From contig NZ_JBHLUE010000016.1 of NCBI RefSeq assembly GCF_042434095.1, positions 558,001 to 622,000 of the forward strand: a stretch of 64,000 nucleotides of DNA, in the 5' to 3' direction. Below, piece after piece: positions 1-9,111 of this stretch. The stretch's first letter is position 1, and every line of letters starts with the position of its first letter. The notes under the pieces are model-generated. The model did no database searches. It saw nothing but the letters and a program-made list of their open reading frames with translations, and was not told the DNA's origin. The position numbers were made by a program, and so were the translations under genes. The DNA comes from KBS50 sp042434095. Its GTDB lineage: Bacteria; Actinomycetota; Actinomycetes; Mycobacteriales; Micromonosporaceae.

Positions 1-2157
1 GATCGACTGGGCCTCGTCGACCACGATCCGGTGCCAGTCGATCCCGGCCAGCGCCACCGCGTCCCGGGCCGCCAGCGAGTACGTGGTGAGCACCAGGTCC
101 GCGTCCCGCACGGCCGCCGCGAACTCCGCTCCCCGGGCCCGCTCCGCGCCGTGGTGCACGTGCACCCGCAGCCCCGGGACGAACCGGGCCGCCTCCCGCT
201 GCCAGTTGCCGACCAGCGACATCGGGCAGATCACCAGCGTCGGCCCGGCGCCTTCTACCCGTTTTGATATGAGCGACAGCATTTCCAGGGTTTTGCCGAG
301 GCCCATGTCGTCCGCGAGGATTCCGCCCAGGCCCAGGGACTCCAGGAAGGACAGCCAAGCCAGGCCGCGCTGCTGGTAGGGACGCAGCTTCCCGACGAAG
401 CCCGGCGGCGCCTCCACCGGCGCGAGGTGCCGCTCCACCCGGCCCGCCAGCAGGTCGCCCAGCGCGCCCTCGGCGCTCACCTCAAGGATCGGCAGCGCGT
501 CCGGGTCGTCCCGCCCGTCGAGGGCCAGCCGGAGCAGGTCGGTGACGCTCATCCGGCCGCCGGAGCGGAGCAGCTTCAGCCCGGCCGCCAGCCGCCGGGA
601 GTCCAGCTCCACCCACTGGCCGCGCAGCCGGACCAGCGGCGTCTTCAGGGTGGCCAGCGACTCCAGCTCCGTCGCGGTGAGCGACTGGTCGCCCAGCGCC
701 ACGTCCCAGCGGTATTCCAGCAGCGCATCCTGGCCGATCCCGGCCCGCCCGGCCACCGTGCCGGGCGCCGTGGGGCTGCCGGCGCGCAGCCGGGCCCCGA
801 GCCGGCTGCCCGGCCGACGCCACCAGCCCGGCAGCAGCACGCCGAAGCCGGCCGCGTGCAGCACCGGCGCGCCCTCGGTGAGGAACCGGTGAGCGCCCTC
901 GGTGGTCAGGTCCAGCCCGGTCGGGGTGGCGGTCCGCAACGCGTCGGTGAGCTCGGGCCAGAGCCGGCTGGCCCGGCCCAGCTCGGCGAGCAGGGTCTCC
1001 TGCGGCGCGCCGATCGGCCGGCTCGGCGGGCCGAGCGGCCCGTCCGCGGCCCAGACGCTCCCGGCGTCGATCAGCCCGGACCCGTCGGCCGGCCGGAGCC
1101 CGAACTCCACCCGCCACCCATCCGGCGCGCCGCCGGCGTTCGCCGCGGCCCCACCATCCGGCGCGCCGCCGACGGCCGGACCGACCCCGCGGTCGGACCC
1201 GATCGCTGCCGCCGGGGCGACCGGACCATCGGACCCCGACCCGACGGCCGGCACGACCGCCGGCGCCGTGAGCTCGATCTCGGCGGGAATCTCGGGCGGT
1301 TCGACCAGCCGGAAGGTGGCCCGGGTCGGTCCGCCGGCCGCGTCCCGCTGCCAGTCGGCCAGGTCGCGGGCCAGGTCCGCCAGAACGGCGGCGGCCGCCC
1401 GGACCGTCCGCTGCCGGCCGGTGAGCGCCGCCAGCCAGCGCCGGGTCGCCTCCGCCCGCCCGGTCGCCCGGCCCGGCGGGACCAGCCCGAGGTCGTCCAG
1501 GGCGATCCGGGCGGCCGCGTCGGTCAGCGCGTCCAGGGCGTCGGCGACCAGCGCGGCCAGCGGGGTGTCCGGGTCGGCGGCCCGGACGGCCGGCGGCAGC
1601 GCCAGGGCGAGGGACCGGGCCCAGGCCGCGTCGGCCCCGGTGGGCAGCGGGCGCCAGACGGCCCGGGCGCCGGCCGGGTCGAGTTCCAGGCCGGGCAGCG
1701 TGCGGCCGCGCTCGACGAGGTCGACGGCGAAGGCCGCGAGCTGGCCGAGCTGCCGCAGGGTCGCCCCGGGCGCCGCGGTCGGAATCGCCCCGTTGGCCGG
1801 TTCCACGGCGAGCCGGAGCAGGGCCGGCAGCGCCAGGTCGGCGTCGTACTCCAGGCTGGGCGCCCGCCAGCCGGCCAGGGTGAGCCGCCCGCGCGCCGCC
1901 GGGACCGGCTCGGCGCGGATCAGCTCGGGCGACTCGACCGGTACGCCGGCGCGGGTGGGCAGGGCGAGCAGGGTGCTCCCGGTGGTGGCCTTGGCGCCCA
2001 GCTCGCCGAGGGCCGCCGCGAGCTCCGGATGCCCGGCCGCGTACGGGTGTGGGCGCTCCCGGGGCGGCCGTCCCGGTCGCCGGGCCGGCTCGGCCGTGGC
2101 ACCCGGCTGCTCGGCCCACAGCACCAGCCGACCACCCGGCCGCCACACCGCGTGCAC
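1..2157 (-). CDS. SNF2-family DEAD/DEAH-box helicase, 3' part outside window
   Basis: ATP-dependent DNA translocase of the Swi2/Snf2 superfamily. The reverse-strand frame is open from a GTG at 2157 to the window edge (719 codons). The N-terminal half is the Ala/Gly/Pro-rich SNF2-associated region usual in actinobacterial members. The Walker A motif DDMGLGKT lies at about 294-317, and the Walker B box DEAQ lies at 7-18, so the window cuts the gene inside motif II and the second RecA lobe is missing. No Shine-Dalgarno is evident before the GTG, and a degenerate hairpin repeat begins 8 bases upstream. It is divergent from the PfkB gene. Family is certain; the exact start is less so, and cellular role (repair or transcription) cannot be told. 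Confidence 0.9.
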   Translation of the reverse strand, partial: MHAVWRPGGRLVLWAEQPGATAEPARRPGRPPRERPHPYAAGHPELAAALGELGAKATTGSTLLALPTRAGVPVESPELIRAEPVPAARGRLTLAGWRAPSLEYDADLALPALLRLAVEPANGAIPTAAPGATLRQLGQLAAFAVDLVERGRTLPGLELDPAGARAVWRPLPTGADAAWARSLALALPPAVRAADPDTPLAALVADALDALTDAAARIALDDLGLVPPGRATGRAEATRRWLAALTGRQRTVRAAAAVLADLARDLADWQRDAAGGPTRATFRLVEPPEIPAEIELTAPAVVPAVGSGSDGPVAPAAAIGSDRGVGPAVGGAPDGGAAANAGGAPDGWRVEFGLRPADGSGLIDAGSVWAADGPLGPPSRPIGAPQETLLAELGRASRLWPELTDALRTATPTGLDLTTEGAHRFLTEGAPVLHAAGFGVLLPGWWRRPGSRLGARLRAGSPTAPGTVAGRAGIGQDALLEYRWDVALGDQSLTATELESLATLKTPLVRLRGQWVELDSRRLAAGLKLLRSGGRMSVTDLLRLALDGRDDPDALPILEVSAEGALGDLLAGRVERHLAPVEAPPGFVGKLRPYQQRGLAWLSFLESLGLGGILADDMGLGKTLEMLSLISKRVEGAGPTLVICPMSLVGNWQREAARFVPGLRVHVHHGAERARGAEFAAAVRDADLVLTTYSLAARDAVALAGIDWHRIVVDEAQSI

Positions 2158-2164
2158 GACCTGC

Positions 2165-2214
2165 AAGGAAGGGCCCCCTCTTATCGTTTCCGGTATAGCA
2201 GGGGTCCCTTTTTA
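2165..2214. repeat. Hairpin repeat family A, degenerate copy A1
   Basis: The left arm AAGGAAGGGCCCCCTC and right arm CAGGGGTCCCTTTTT enclose an AT-richer loop containing TTATCG and TATA. The layout matches the near-perfect copies at 9112, 32266 and 36543. It sits between divergent genes, 8 bases from the SNF2 start and about 40 bases before the kinase start. Confidence 0.8.
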
Positions 2215-2240
2215 ACACCCGAGCCCCGCGCCGCCCCCGC

Positions 2241-2246
2241 TATCCT
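2241..2246 (+). promoter_or_regulatory. Possible -10 box of a leaderless kinase transcript
   Basis: TATCCT lies 8 bases before the GTG at 2255, the distance expected when transcription begins at the start codon. No Shine-Dalgarno precedes that GTG. No convincing -35 is seen. Inference only. Confidence 0.3.
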
Positions 2247-2254
2247 GCCGAGTC

Positions 2255-3150
2255 GTGTCGGATCTTCTCGTGATCGGTGGTCTGGGCGTCGACATCCGGA
2301 CCCGGGTGCCCGGGCTGCCGCTGCCGGCCGCGGATTCGGTGACCGTGCCGCCGATCGAGCCGCGAATCGGGAACACCGGGGCCGGCGTGGCGCTGGCGGC
2401 CCGCGCGCTCGGCCTGCGGGTGACGCTGGTGGATGTGCTCGGCGACGATCCGCTGGGCGACATCGTGCGTACGGCGCTGGACCGGGCCGCGGTCGAGGCC
2501 CGGCTGCGCACCGATCCGCGCGGCACCCGGCGATCGGTGAACCTGGTCGATCCGGCGGGCCGGCGGATGTCCCTGTACGACCCGCGGGGCCCGTGGACCG
2601 GTCCGGCGCCGTTCACCGCCGCCGAGCTGGCCGAGCTGGTGCGGGCGGCCCGGCACGTCCACGTCTCGATCATGGAGTGGGTGCCGCCGGTGCTGGCCGG
2701 GCTGCGGTCGGCGCTGCGGCCCGGCGCCCAGCTGTCGACCGACCTGCACGACTGGGACGGGCGGAACGCCTACCACCGGCCCTTCCTGGCCGCGGCCGAC
2801 CTGGTCTTCCTCAGCGACACCGGGCTCGCCGACCGGGCCGTACCGCTGGCTCGGGACCTGGCCGCGGCGCCGCGGCCGCGGACGGTGCTGGTCACCGGCG
2901 GGGCTCGGGCGCCACGCTGGTCCGGGCGGACCGGTCCGCGCTGGCGGTGCCGGCGGCGCCCGCCCCCGGGCCGGTGCTGGACACCAACGGCGCGGGCGAC
3001 GCGTTCGCGGCGGGCTTCGTGGCCGCCAGCCTCGCCGGCGCGCCGCCGGAGCCGGCGGCCGGCTACGCCGCGCGGGTGGCCGCGGCCGCGTGCACGCACG
3101 ACGGCATGGAGTACCCGTCGGGGCTGCTTCCCACCCCCCGCCGGGGTTGA
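2255..3150 (+). pseudogene. PfkB/ribokinase-family carbohydrate kinase, frameshifted
   Basis: Sugar or nucleoside kinase of the PfkB fold. The N-terminal three quarters (from MSDLLVIGGLGVD) read in one frame to about 2910. The C-terminal part with the catalytic anion-hole motif DTNGAGDAF reads in the next frame and ends at the TGA at 3148-3150. Inserting one G in the GGG run at 2907-2909 restores a continuous protein of about 298 residues (VTGGARGATLVRADR across the join), the normal family length. The uncorrected frame continues to 3178 as nonsense and lacks the catalytic Asp. Either a sequencing error or a recent one-base deletion; the high conservation on both sides of the break suggests an error or a very young pseudogene. 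Substrate not predictable. Confidence 0.85.
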
Positions 3151-3226
3151 CCGGCGGGAGCGCCCGGGCCGGGGTTGACCGGCGGGAGCGCCCGGGCCGA
3201 GGTTGACCGGCGGCAGCCCCCGGGCC
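3143..3226. repeat. 28-bp tandem repeat, three copies
   Basis: Units start at 3143, 3171 and 3199. Each begins GGGGTTGACC or GAGGTTGACC and runs through CGGCGGGAGCGCCCGGGCC; the third unit has two changes. It overlaps the stop codon of the kinase and fills the gap between convergent genes. Confidence 0.85.
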
Positions 3227-3288
3227 GCCGTCATCGGCGCGCGCCGCCCCTGGCCAGCGTGACCGGCCACGCGCCGCCCGGGCTGGCG

Positions 3289-4947
3289 TCACCCGTCGTC
3301 GCAGCCGTGGTTGCGGGCCCATCGGCCGCCCTCGGCGGGGGTGTCCAGCAGGATCGCCACGTCGCGGTTGCCGGCCAGGTCGTTGTCCTCGACGGCCGCG
3401 TTCCGGCACAACCCCTGCCCGGTGACCCAGATCCCCTCGGTCTGGGTCTTCGGCTCGAGCCCGTCCCAGACCCGGTTGTTCCGCATGGTGAGGCCGGTGG
3501 TCCGGCCCGCGACGGTGACGCCGGCGCGGTGCGGCGGCGGGCCGAGCAGCCGGTATCCGGCGCCGTCCGGCGGCGGCCCGCCGTCCGGGTCGGGCTCCGG
3601 CCAGGCCTCGCCGGTCCACGCGGTCGGCAGCCCGGCCCGGATGGGCGTGAGCGTCAGGCGGTTCCGGTCGTTCGACATCACCATGGCGGTCCGGCCGTCG
3701 ACCACGAGCTCCTTGCCGAAGTGTGCGTCGGGGGCCCAGTCGGCGGAGCTGTCGGTCATGCTCAGCTGCCCGTACCGGACGTCGGGTCCCTGCCCGGCGG
3801 CGGCCGGGCCGGCGCGGCGGCCGTTGCTGCGGATCCGGTTGCCCACCAGGGTCAGATCGGTGGAGGCGGCGTCGAGTTGGATGCCGCTCAGCCCGTTGCC
3901 CCAGATGTCGTTGCCGTCCAGCACGATCTCCCGGATGGGCGGCTGCTGCGGGCTGCCGATGTCGTGCAGCCGGAAGCCGTACCGGCCGTTGCCGCTGATC
4001 CGGTTGCCCCGGATGAGGTACGGGCCGGTGCCGCCGCCGAAGCTCACCCCCGAGGAGACGTTGCCGTCCATGACGCAGTCGGTGACGATGCCGCCCCGGC
4101 CGGCCACCCCGGCGGTCCCGTGGGTGGAGACGTCGTAGCCGGCCACCCGGTTGCCGAGCATGGTGCAGGCCGACACGATCAGGCCGTCGGCGCCCCAGTC
4201 GGAGATGCCGTACCGGTTGCCCTCGGCGTGGCAGCCGATGATCCGGATGCCACGCGGCGGCGGCCAGTAGTCCTTCTGCAGCTCCACGAAGATGCCGTTG
4301 GTGCCGTTGCCCAGGGTGCTGCAGGCGGTCGCGGTGAGCCGCTCGCTGGGGCCCCAGCCACCGATCCCGATCCCGATGCCGGCCCCGCCCATCTGGCGCC
4401 CGTTGTCCAGCCGGCCGCAGCGCTCGGCCACCACCGCGTCGATCACCGTGTCCTGCAGGAAGTCGCAGCCCAGCCCGGTGGCGCCGGTGTCGTGGATCCA
4501 CAGGTCCCGGAACCGGCCCCGGCGCACGTACTGCAGGCCCAGCCCCTTGGCCAGGTAGTTGTAGTCGTCCATGACGACGCCGGAGCCGTCGATCTCGAAA
4601 CCGGCGAAGGTGCAGTCGGCGATGTGGTTCTCCCGGGATGCCCCGTGCTGCACGGTGGTGAAGTACGCCAGCGGCACCGGCTGGCTGCGGTCGCCGGGGT
4701 TGGACAGCACGAAGCGGGTCACCCCGATGCCCGAGCCGACCAGCGACACCCCGCTGCGCCAGACCGTGCCGGCGTCGCGGATCGCGTACACCCCCGGCGG
4801 GCAGTGGATGACCCGGGGGATGCCGTCGGCCGCGTAGCCGGCGCCGAGCCGGTCGACCAGCTCGGCCAGCGCCGGCTGGTCGTTGGTCGCGCCGTCGCCG
4901 ACCAGCCCGCACTGGCGCGCGTCCCACGTCTGCCCCACCGCCTGCAC
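3289..4947 (-). CDS. Right-handed parallel beta-helix (pectate-lyase-like) protein
   Basis: About 552 residues from a GTG at 4947. The N-terminus (QTWDARQCGLVGDGATNDQPAL) is the pectate lyase 3 / GH55-like entry motif. It is followed by many short turns of the form GNxIxGNGxxG (for example IRGNRISGNGRYGF, LDGNDIWGNGLSGI, LVGNRIRSNG), the hallmark of stacked beta-helix coils. Such proteins bind or cleave polysaccharides. No catalytic residues can be assigned and no signal peptide is seen from this start, so it may be cytoplasmic or the start may be wrong. The frame stays open upstream to 5121, but that would run under the small plus-strand gene at 4996, so the later start is preferred. Substrate unknown. 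Confidence 0.75.
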   Translation of the reverse strand: MQAVGQTWDARQCGLVGDGATNDQPALAELVDRLGAGYAADGIPRVIHCPPGVYAIRDAGTVWRSGVSLVGSGIGVTRFVLSNPGDRSQPVPLAYFTTVQHGASRENHIADCTFAGFEIDGSGVVMDDYNYLAKGLGLQYVRRGRFRDLWIHDTGATGLGCDFLQDTVIDAVVAERCGRLDNGRQMGGAGIGIGIGGWGPSERLTATACSTLGNGTNGIFVELQKDYWPPPRGIRIIGCHAEGNRYGISDWGADGLIVSACTMLGNRVAGYDVSTHGTAGVAGRGGIVTDCVMDGNVSSGVSFGGGTGPYLIRGNRISGNGRYGFRLHDIGSPQQPPIREIVLDGNDIWGNGLSGIQLDAASTDLTLVGNRIRSNGRRAGPAAAGQGPDVRYGQLSMTDSSADWAPDAHFGKELVVDGRTAMVMSNDRNRLTLTPIRAGLPTAWTGEAWPEPDPDGGPPPDGAGYRLLGPPPHRAGVTVAGRTTGLTMRNNRVWDGLEPKTQTEGIWVTGQGLCRNAAVEDNDLAGNRDVAILLDTPAEGGRWARNHGCDDG

Positions 4948-4995
4948 ACCGGCGGGTTCCCGCTTATCCGCCGCGGAAACGGGCACCTGGCAGGC

Positions 4996-5196
4996 ATGGC
5001 AACCACCCGGGTACGGCTGGCCGACGGCCCCGCCGACGGAGAGATGATCAACGTGGAGCTGGACACGACCGGCCGGCCGCCGTTGACGCATCACTGGCTG
5101 GGCGAGGGCGGGCTGGCCCACGCCGACATCTACGAGCTGGAGTCCGCCGCCGGCGCGGAAGGGTGGATCTACCGGTGGCGCGGCCCGGCCACCTGA
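4996..5196 (+). CDS. Small protein of a phage-associated type, function unknown
   Basis: 66 residues from ATG 4996. It begins MATTRVRLADGPADGEMI and ends YELE...EGWIYRWRG. From memory, short proteins with this GPADG start and a YxL...W.YR.RG end are common in actinophages and actinomycete genomes. They have no assigned function. It is divergent from the beta-helix gene with under 50 bases between start codons. Its 3' end leads into a GC-only stretch and a tandem repeat. Codon use is typical for the genome. Could be a leftover phage morphogenesis or head-tail gene; nothing else phage-like is nearby. Confidence 0.6.
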   Translation: MATTRVRLADGPADGEMINVELDTTGRPPLTHHWLGEGGLAHADIYELESAAGAEGWIYRWRGPAT

Positions 5197-5243
5197 CGCC
5201 CCGCCCGCCCGCCCCGCCCGCGCGCGGCCCCGCCCCGCGGGCA

Positions 5244-5312
5244 GGCCGGCCCGGGACGCGCGTGCGGGCCGGTCCGGGACGCGCGTGCGGGCCGGCCCGG
5301 GACGCGCGGGCG
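5244..5312. repeat. 23-bp tandem repeat, three copies
   Basis: Units at 5244, 5267 and 5290 of the form GGCCGGCCCGGGACGCGCGT plus GCG. It lies between the convergent small gene (stop 5196) and the pyruvyl transferase (stop 5320). Confidence 0.85.
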
Positions 5313-5319
5313 GGCCGCG

Positions 5320-6489
5320 TCACCGCGCCGGGTGGCCGAGGCCCTGCAGCACCGGGTCGATGGCCGCGCCGGTGCGGGCGGCCCGCCGGCACAGCTCGGC
5401 CACCCGGCGGTCGGTCTCGGGCAGCCGCCGGTCCCGCTCGTCCCACAGCCGGTCCACCTCGGCCAGCAGCGGCCCCTCCACCTCCCGTTCGACTCCCTTC
5501 AGCGTCGGCGCGCCGATGCGCTGGGCGAAGTCGAAGACCTTCCCCGCGTACGGCAGGGGCAGCAGCGGCACCCCGGTCATCGCGCCGAACATCAGGAAAT
5601 GCAGCCGCATCCCGACGGCGAAGTCGAAATGCCGCATCAGGCCGAGCACCTGTCGTGGCCGGTAGTCGCCGTGCAGGATCCGGCCGTGGGCGGCGGTCAC
5701 CATGTTGGACAGCACCCCGTGCGAGTGCCGGATGTCGTCCGGTTCCATCGGCACGAAGATCACGTCGGCGTCCAGCCGGGTGACCAGGAAGTCGCCGACC
5801 TGGGCGAGTAGCCGGTGATAGCCGTCCACGTCGAGGCGGGCGGCCGCCCGGCCCGGTTCGCGCACGCTCATCCCGACCAGCCGCCGGCCGGGCCGGATCC
5901 CCTCGGCCCGCAGCAACTCGTCGGGGAAGGGTTCCGGCTGGAGCATCATGGCCGGGTCTGCCGTGACGTTGATCTGCCGGGTCACCCCGACCTCCTCGAG
6001 CAGCAGGCACGACTCGACGTCCCGCACGGTCACCTCCTGCGCGGCCGCCAGGCTCTCCTGCACCATGGCGCAGTCCACGCTCTCGGTGAGCGGCCCGGCG
6101 CCCACGGCGTACGTGCAGACCGGCAGCCCGCGTTCCTGCGCGGCCAGCACGATCCGCAGGTAGCGGCGGGCCTCGCTGTCGTACAGGATGCCGCCCCCGC
6201 CGAGCAGCAGCAGGTCGAGCCGGTCCAGGGCGGCCGAGGAGTCGTTCCGGCTCACCCCCTCCCAGGGCACGGCCGTGACGCCGGGGTGCGCCGCGAGGGT
6301 GTGGGCGGGGTTGCGGGAGAACACCACGATCCGGCAGTCGGGACGCCGGGCCCGCACATCGGCCAGCAGACCGGTGAGGATCGCCTCGTCGCCGAGGTTC
6401 CGACCGCCGTACGAGCCGAGGACGCCGACGGTCGGACCGGCGCCGTCGGGGACGCCGGCGCGCTGGGCACGGTCGGTGGAGGCCACCAT
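5320..6489 (-). CDS. Polysaccharide pyruvyl transferase family protein
   Basis: 389 residues from ATG 6489 (MVASTDRAQRAG). GSYGGRNLGDEAIL is the nucleotide-sugar-side signature of the CsaB/WcaK pyruvyl transferase family. LLLLGGGGILYD and VGMRLHFLMFGAMTGVPLL are the other conserved blocks (the MRLH motif in the C-terminal lobe). Family members move pyruvate from phosphoenolpyruvate onto cell-wall or exopolysaccharide sugars. The frame is open upstream to 6702, but that would overlap the divergent membrane-protein start, and the similarity starts near GPTVGVLGSYGG. No glycan biosynthesis operon surrounds it, so the acceptor is unknown. It lies alone between a tandem repeat and a divergent gene. 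Confidence 0.85.
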   Translation of the reverse strand: MVASTDRAQRAGVPDGAGPTVGVLGSYGGRNLGDEAILTGLLADVRARRPDCRIVVFSRNPAHTLAAHPGVTAVPWEGVSRNDSSAALDRLDLLLLGGGGILYDSEARRYLRIVLAAQERGLPVCTYAVGAGPLTESVDCAMVQESLAAAQEVTVRDVESCLLLEEVGVTRQINVTADPAMMLQPEPFPDELLRAEGIRPGRRLVGMSVREPGRAAARLDVDGYHRLLAQVGDFLVTRLDADVIFVPMEPDDIRHSHGVLSNMVTAAHGRILHGDYRPRQVLGLMRHFDFAVGMRLHFLMFGAMTGVPLLPLPYAGKVFDFAQRIGAPTLKGVEREVEGPLLAEVDRLWDERDRRLPETDRRVAELCRRAARTGAAIDPVLQGLGHPAR

Positions 6490-6686
6490 GCCGGCCGCGT
6501 TCCCCGAAGACGCCGGGTCATGTCGGTACGCCGCCGGGTCGGACGCCCGCCGCTCCCGGCGGATCCGGTACGGGCCGGACAGCGCGACCGGTTCGCGAAC
6601 ACCGACCCGGAAACCGCCCGTCCGGTGCCGAACTCCCAGACCGGGAAATGGAGTGCCCGGAGGCCCCGGCGGGTAGCAATCGACGC

Positions 6687-7271
6687 ATGACGGGGGATCC
6701 ACAATCGACCCGGGGATCGGACCGGGAGCGTCGGAATCGCACGAGGGTCCTGCTGGTGCTCGGCGGCCTGGCCGCGGCGGCGGTCCTGACCTGGCTCGTC
6801 TCGGCGCTGGTGGTCGGCGATCGCTCGTCGGTCGCCAGCGCCATCGTCGTACTGATGGCCCTGGTCGCGGTGGTGCTGCTGGTCCTTTCCCAGCGGCGCC
6901 GGGAGTCCGGGTTCGTGGCAGCGGATCCGGGGACCCAGCGCGAGGCCCTGGCGGCCGTCCGGACCGGCCACGTGCCGACGCCGCGCATCGACGCCGTGGC
7001 CCGCGAGCTGGCCGAACGGCAGCTGCGGCAGCGCTGGTTGCCGTGGGCGGCCGGCGCGCTCGCGCTGTTCGACATCTACCTGCTGATCGTCGACGCCAAC
7101 CGACCGATCTCGCTCATGTTGCTGACCGCCATGGCGCTGCTGTTCTGGGCCTGGTGGGCCAACCGGCGGCGGGCCCGGCGCTACCTAAGGGCCAGCGACG
7201 CCGGCCAACCCGACGCCGGCGGCGCAGACGCGCCTCGACCGACCGCTGGCGGCGACGGACCGCCGGTGTAG
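6687..7271 (+). CDS. Four-helix integral membrane protein, unknown function
   Basis: 194 residues from ATG 6687. Hydrophobic segments at about 20-41 and 49-66, then a basic/soluble stretch (AARELAERQLRQRW), then a second hydrophobic pair at about 117-156 (AGALALFDIYLLIV, LMLLTAMALLFWAWW), followed by an Arg-rich and Pro/Gly/Asp-rich tail. No domain recognised. The start at 6687 is chosen because the upstream in-frame ATG at 6648 would give a poorly hydrophobic extra stretch. Divergent from the pyruvyl transferase gene, with 197 bases between start codons. Confidence 0.7.
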   Translation: MTGDPQSTRGSDRERRNRTRVLLVLGGLAAAAVLTWLVSALVVGDRSSVASAIVVLMALVAVVLLVLSQRRRESGFVAADPGTQREALAAVRTGHVPTPRIDAVARELAERQLRQRWLPWAAGALALFDIYLLIVDANRPISLMLLTAMALLFWAWWANRRRARRYLRASDAGQPDAGGADAPRPTAGGDGPPV

Positions 7272-7301
7272 GACGGGCCGGCAACCGCCGGCTGAGGCGG
7301 C

Positions 7302-7601
7302 CTACTCCGGCGGAAGCAGCACCCGGGAGGTACGCCGCTCGCCGTCCAGGATCCGCATGGCCCGGGCCAGGGTCTGCGGGAACACCTCGGTCTCGCCGCG
7401 TTCCCGCATCGTCTCGGCGGCCACCAGCAGGGCCCGGGCCTCGGCCAGCAGCCCCTGGGCGGCCAGCACGCACCGCATCACGTCGAAGTGCCCGGTGTCG
7501 GACGCCGGGTTGGCCCGTCCGACGAAGTCGACCACCCGCAGGTAGTGCTCAACCAGATCCTGTTCGGCCCTGGTCAGGGCGGGCAACCGCGGATCGTTCA
7601 T
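7302..7601 (-). CDS. Conserved hypothetical helical protein
   Basis: 99 residues from ATG 7601 (MNDPRLPALTRAEQ); a GTG five codons upstream at 7616 is possible. Almost entirely helical and charged (EQDLVEHYLRVVDFVGRAN, GLLAEARALLVAAETMRER). No membrane segment, cysteines or catalytic motif. Convergent with the membrane protein at 6687, 30 bases between stops. I do not recognise a family. Confidence 0.6.
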   Translation of the reverse strand: MNDPRLPALTRAEQDLVEHYLRVVDFVGRANPASDTGHFDVMRCVLAAQGLLAEARALLVAAETMRERGETEVFPQTLARAMRILDGERRTSRVLLPPE

Positions 7602-7712
7602 CGTCGAATTGTGCACCAGTCGGGCACGCTGCGTGTCCCCCGCCCGGCCAGTTTTCCGATCACCGAAAACAGCTCGTTTCCCGAGCCGGGACCGTGCCCG
7701 AGGCGATACGAC

Positions 7713-7768
7713 GTAGAAACGTCATGCCCGAGACCCATAGATGATGACTATCAGGCACGACGTTTCTC
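7713..7768. repeat. Imperfect inverted repeat downstream of the MFS gene
   Basis: AGAAACGTCATGCC (7715-7728) pairs with GGCACGACGTTTCT (7754-7767) with one mismatch. A smaller ATAG/CTAT pair lies inside the loop. It is 45 bases past the stop of the leftward MFS gene and could end its transcript, but no U-run follows in that direction. Confidence 0.5.
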
Positions 7769-7811
7769 GCCGTTTGCACGTCCGTCAGGCTTCTGCCGGT
7801 GAATCGCCCGA

Positions 7812-9110
7812 CTATCTGTCGCGGTCGGCAGTCGCCGGCGGCGAGCCCTCCGCCCCACGGCGCGCTCCGTCCGGGACCGGCTCGGGGTGGCGGGCGTGCC
7901 GCAGCGGTGACAGCGCCGCGGCGACGGCCCCGGCCAGCAGGCCGGCCACGCCCACCCAGATGGCCGGCCGATACCCCAGGTGCTGGGCGAGCAGCCCGCC
8001 GACCGGGGCGCCCACGGTGAACATCCCCCAGTTCAGCGACCGGATGGTGGCGTTCATCCGGCCCTGGAGATAATCGGGCGTCACCGCCTGGCGGTAACCC
8101 ATCTCATTCGGACCGCTCACCCCGAGCGCGGCCCAGACCAGGAACTGCGCGGCACCGACCAGGATCCAACCGCCGACCCCCGCTCCGGCCAGGGCCGCCA
8201 CGATCCAGCCGACCGGCTCGCCGAAACGTTCCAGCAGGATGGACCGGCCGATGCCGTACCGCCCGACGAGCCCGGACAGCGAGTTGCCGACCAGCGCGCC
8301 CAGGCCGCCCACCGCGAGCACCACCCCGAGCCCGAACGCCGCCCGGTCGCCCGGGAGGCCCGGGTTCAGCCCGCGCAGCACGAACAGGGTGAAGACGGTC
8401 GAGGTCATGCTGGCCATCAGGAACCGGACATGCAGGGTGATCGCGTACGGCGCCAGCACCGGGTGCCGGTAGACCCAGGCCAGGCCCTCCCGAAGCTCGC
8501 GACCCAGGTGCCGGTCGTGCCGCTCGGGCGCCGGCTCCGGTCGCCGGATGGTGGCCAACAGCAGCCCGGAGACCAGATAGGACACCGCGTCGACCAGCAG
8601 GGCCAGCGGCGCGCCGAGCGCGGCCACCAGCGAGCCGCCCAGGAACGGACCGGTGGTCTGCGCCACCGACCCGCTCTGCTCCATCCGGGCGTTCGCCGCG
8701 GTGAGCGCGGCCGGCGGCACCAGCCGGGGCAGGTACGACTGGTGTGCCGCCTCGTACAGCAGGGACAGCGCCCCGAACACGATGACGAAGGCCACCAGTC
8801 CGGCGATCCGGAGTGCTCCCGTAACGGCGAGCGCGGCGAGCAGCCCCAGCAGCGCCGCCCGGACCAGATCGGCGCCGACCAGGATGGGCCGCCGCCGGTA
8901 CCGGTCGGCCACGACGCCGGCGAGCAGCCCGAAGAGCAGGTACGGCACCCACCGCGCGCCGTTGATCAGGCCCACCTCGGTGTCCGACGCCCCCAGCGTG
9001 CCGATGGCCACCACCGGCAACGCCACCGTGGTGACGTAGCTGCCGAACATCGAAACGGTGTCAGCGGTCCAGAACGTCGGATACCCGCCGTGCCGAAACA
9101 CCCGGCTCAT
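7812..9110 (-). CDS. MFS transporter, EntS/MFS_3-type exporter
   Basis: 432 residues, about 12 predicted membrane helices. The N-terminus (FRHGGYPTFWTADTVSMFGSYVTTVALPVVAI) and the loop GVVADRYRRRPILVGADLVRAALL are characteristic of the MFS_3 group that exports siderophores, macrolides or other small molecules. The cytoplasmic linker is basic (RHDRHLGRELREGLAWVYRHP). The tail is Pro/Ala/Arg-rich. The ATG at 9110 directly abuts a family A hairpin with no room for a Shine-Dalgarno, so the message is either leaderless or translated from within the hairpin region. Monocistronic; substrate unknown. Confidence 0.85.
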   Translation of the reverse strand: MSRVFRHGGYPTFWTADTVSMFGSYVTTVALPVVAIGTLGASDTEVGLINGARWVPYLLFGLLAGVVADRYRRRPILVGADLVRAALLGLLAALAVTGALRIAGLVAFVIVFGALSLLYEAAHQSYLPRLVPPAALTAANARMEQSGSVAQTTGPFLGGSLVAALGAPLALLVDAVSYLVSGLLLATIRRPEPAPERHDRHLGRELREGLAWVYRHPVLAPYAITLHVRFLMASMTSTVFTLFVLRGLNPGLPGDRAAFGLGVVLAVGGLGALVGNSLSGLVGRYGIGRSILLERFGEPVGWIVAALAGAGVGGWILVGAAQFLVWAALGVSGPNEMGYRQAVTPDYLQGRMNATIRSLNWGMFTVGAPVGGLLAQHLGYRPAIWVGVAGLLAGAVAAALSPLRHARHPEPVPDGARRGAEGSPPATADRDR

Positions 9111-9111
9111 G

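Noticed and set aside
427..3150. 907-codon rightward frame opposite the SNF2 gene
   Set aside because: Only its last 80 codons (from about 2910) are meaningful, as the C-terminus of the frameshifted kinase; the rest is a GC-rich shadow.
2240..4927. 895-codon leftward frame across the kinase and beta-helix genes
   Set aside because: Out of frame with both real genes; composition is that of a shadow.
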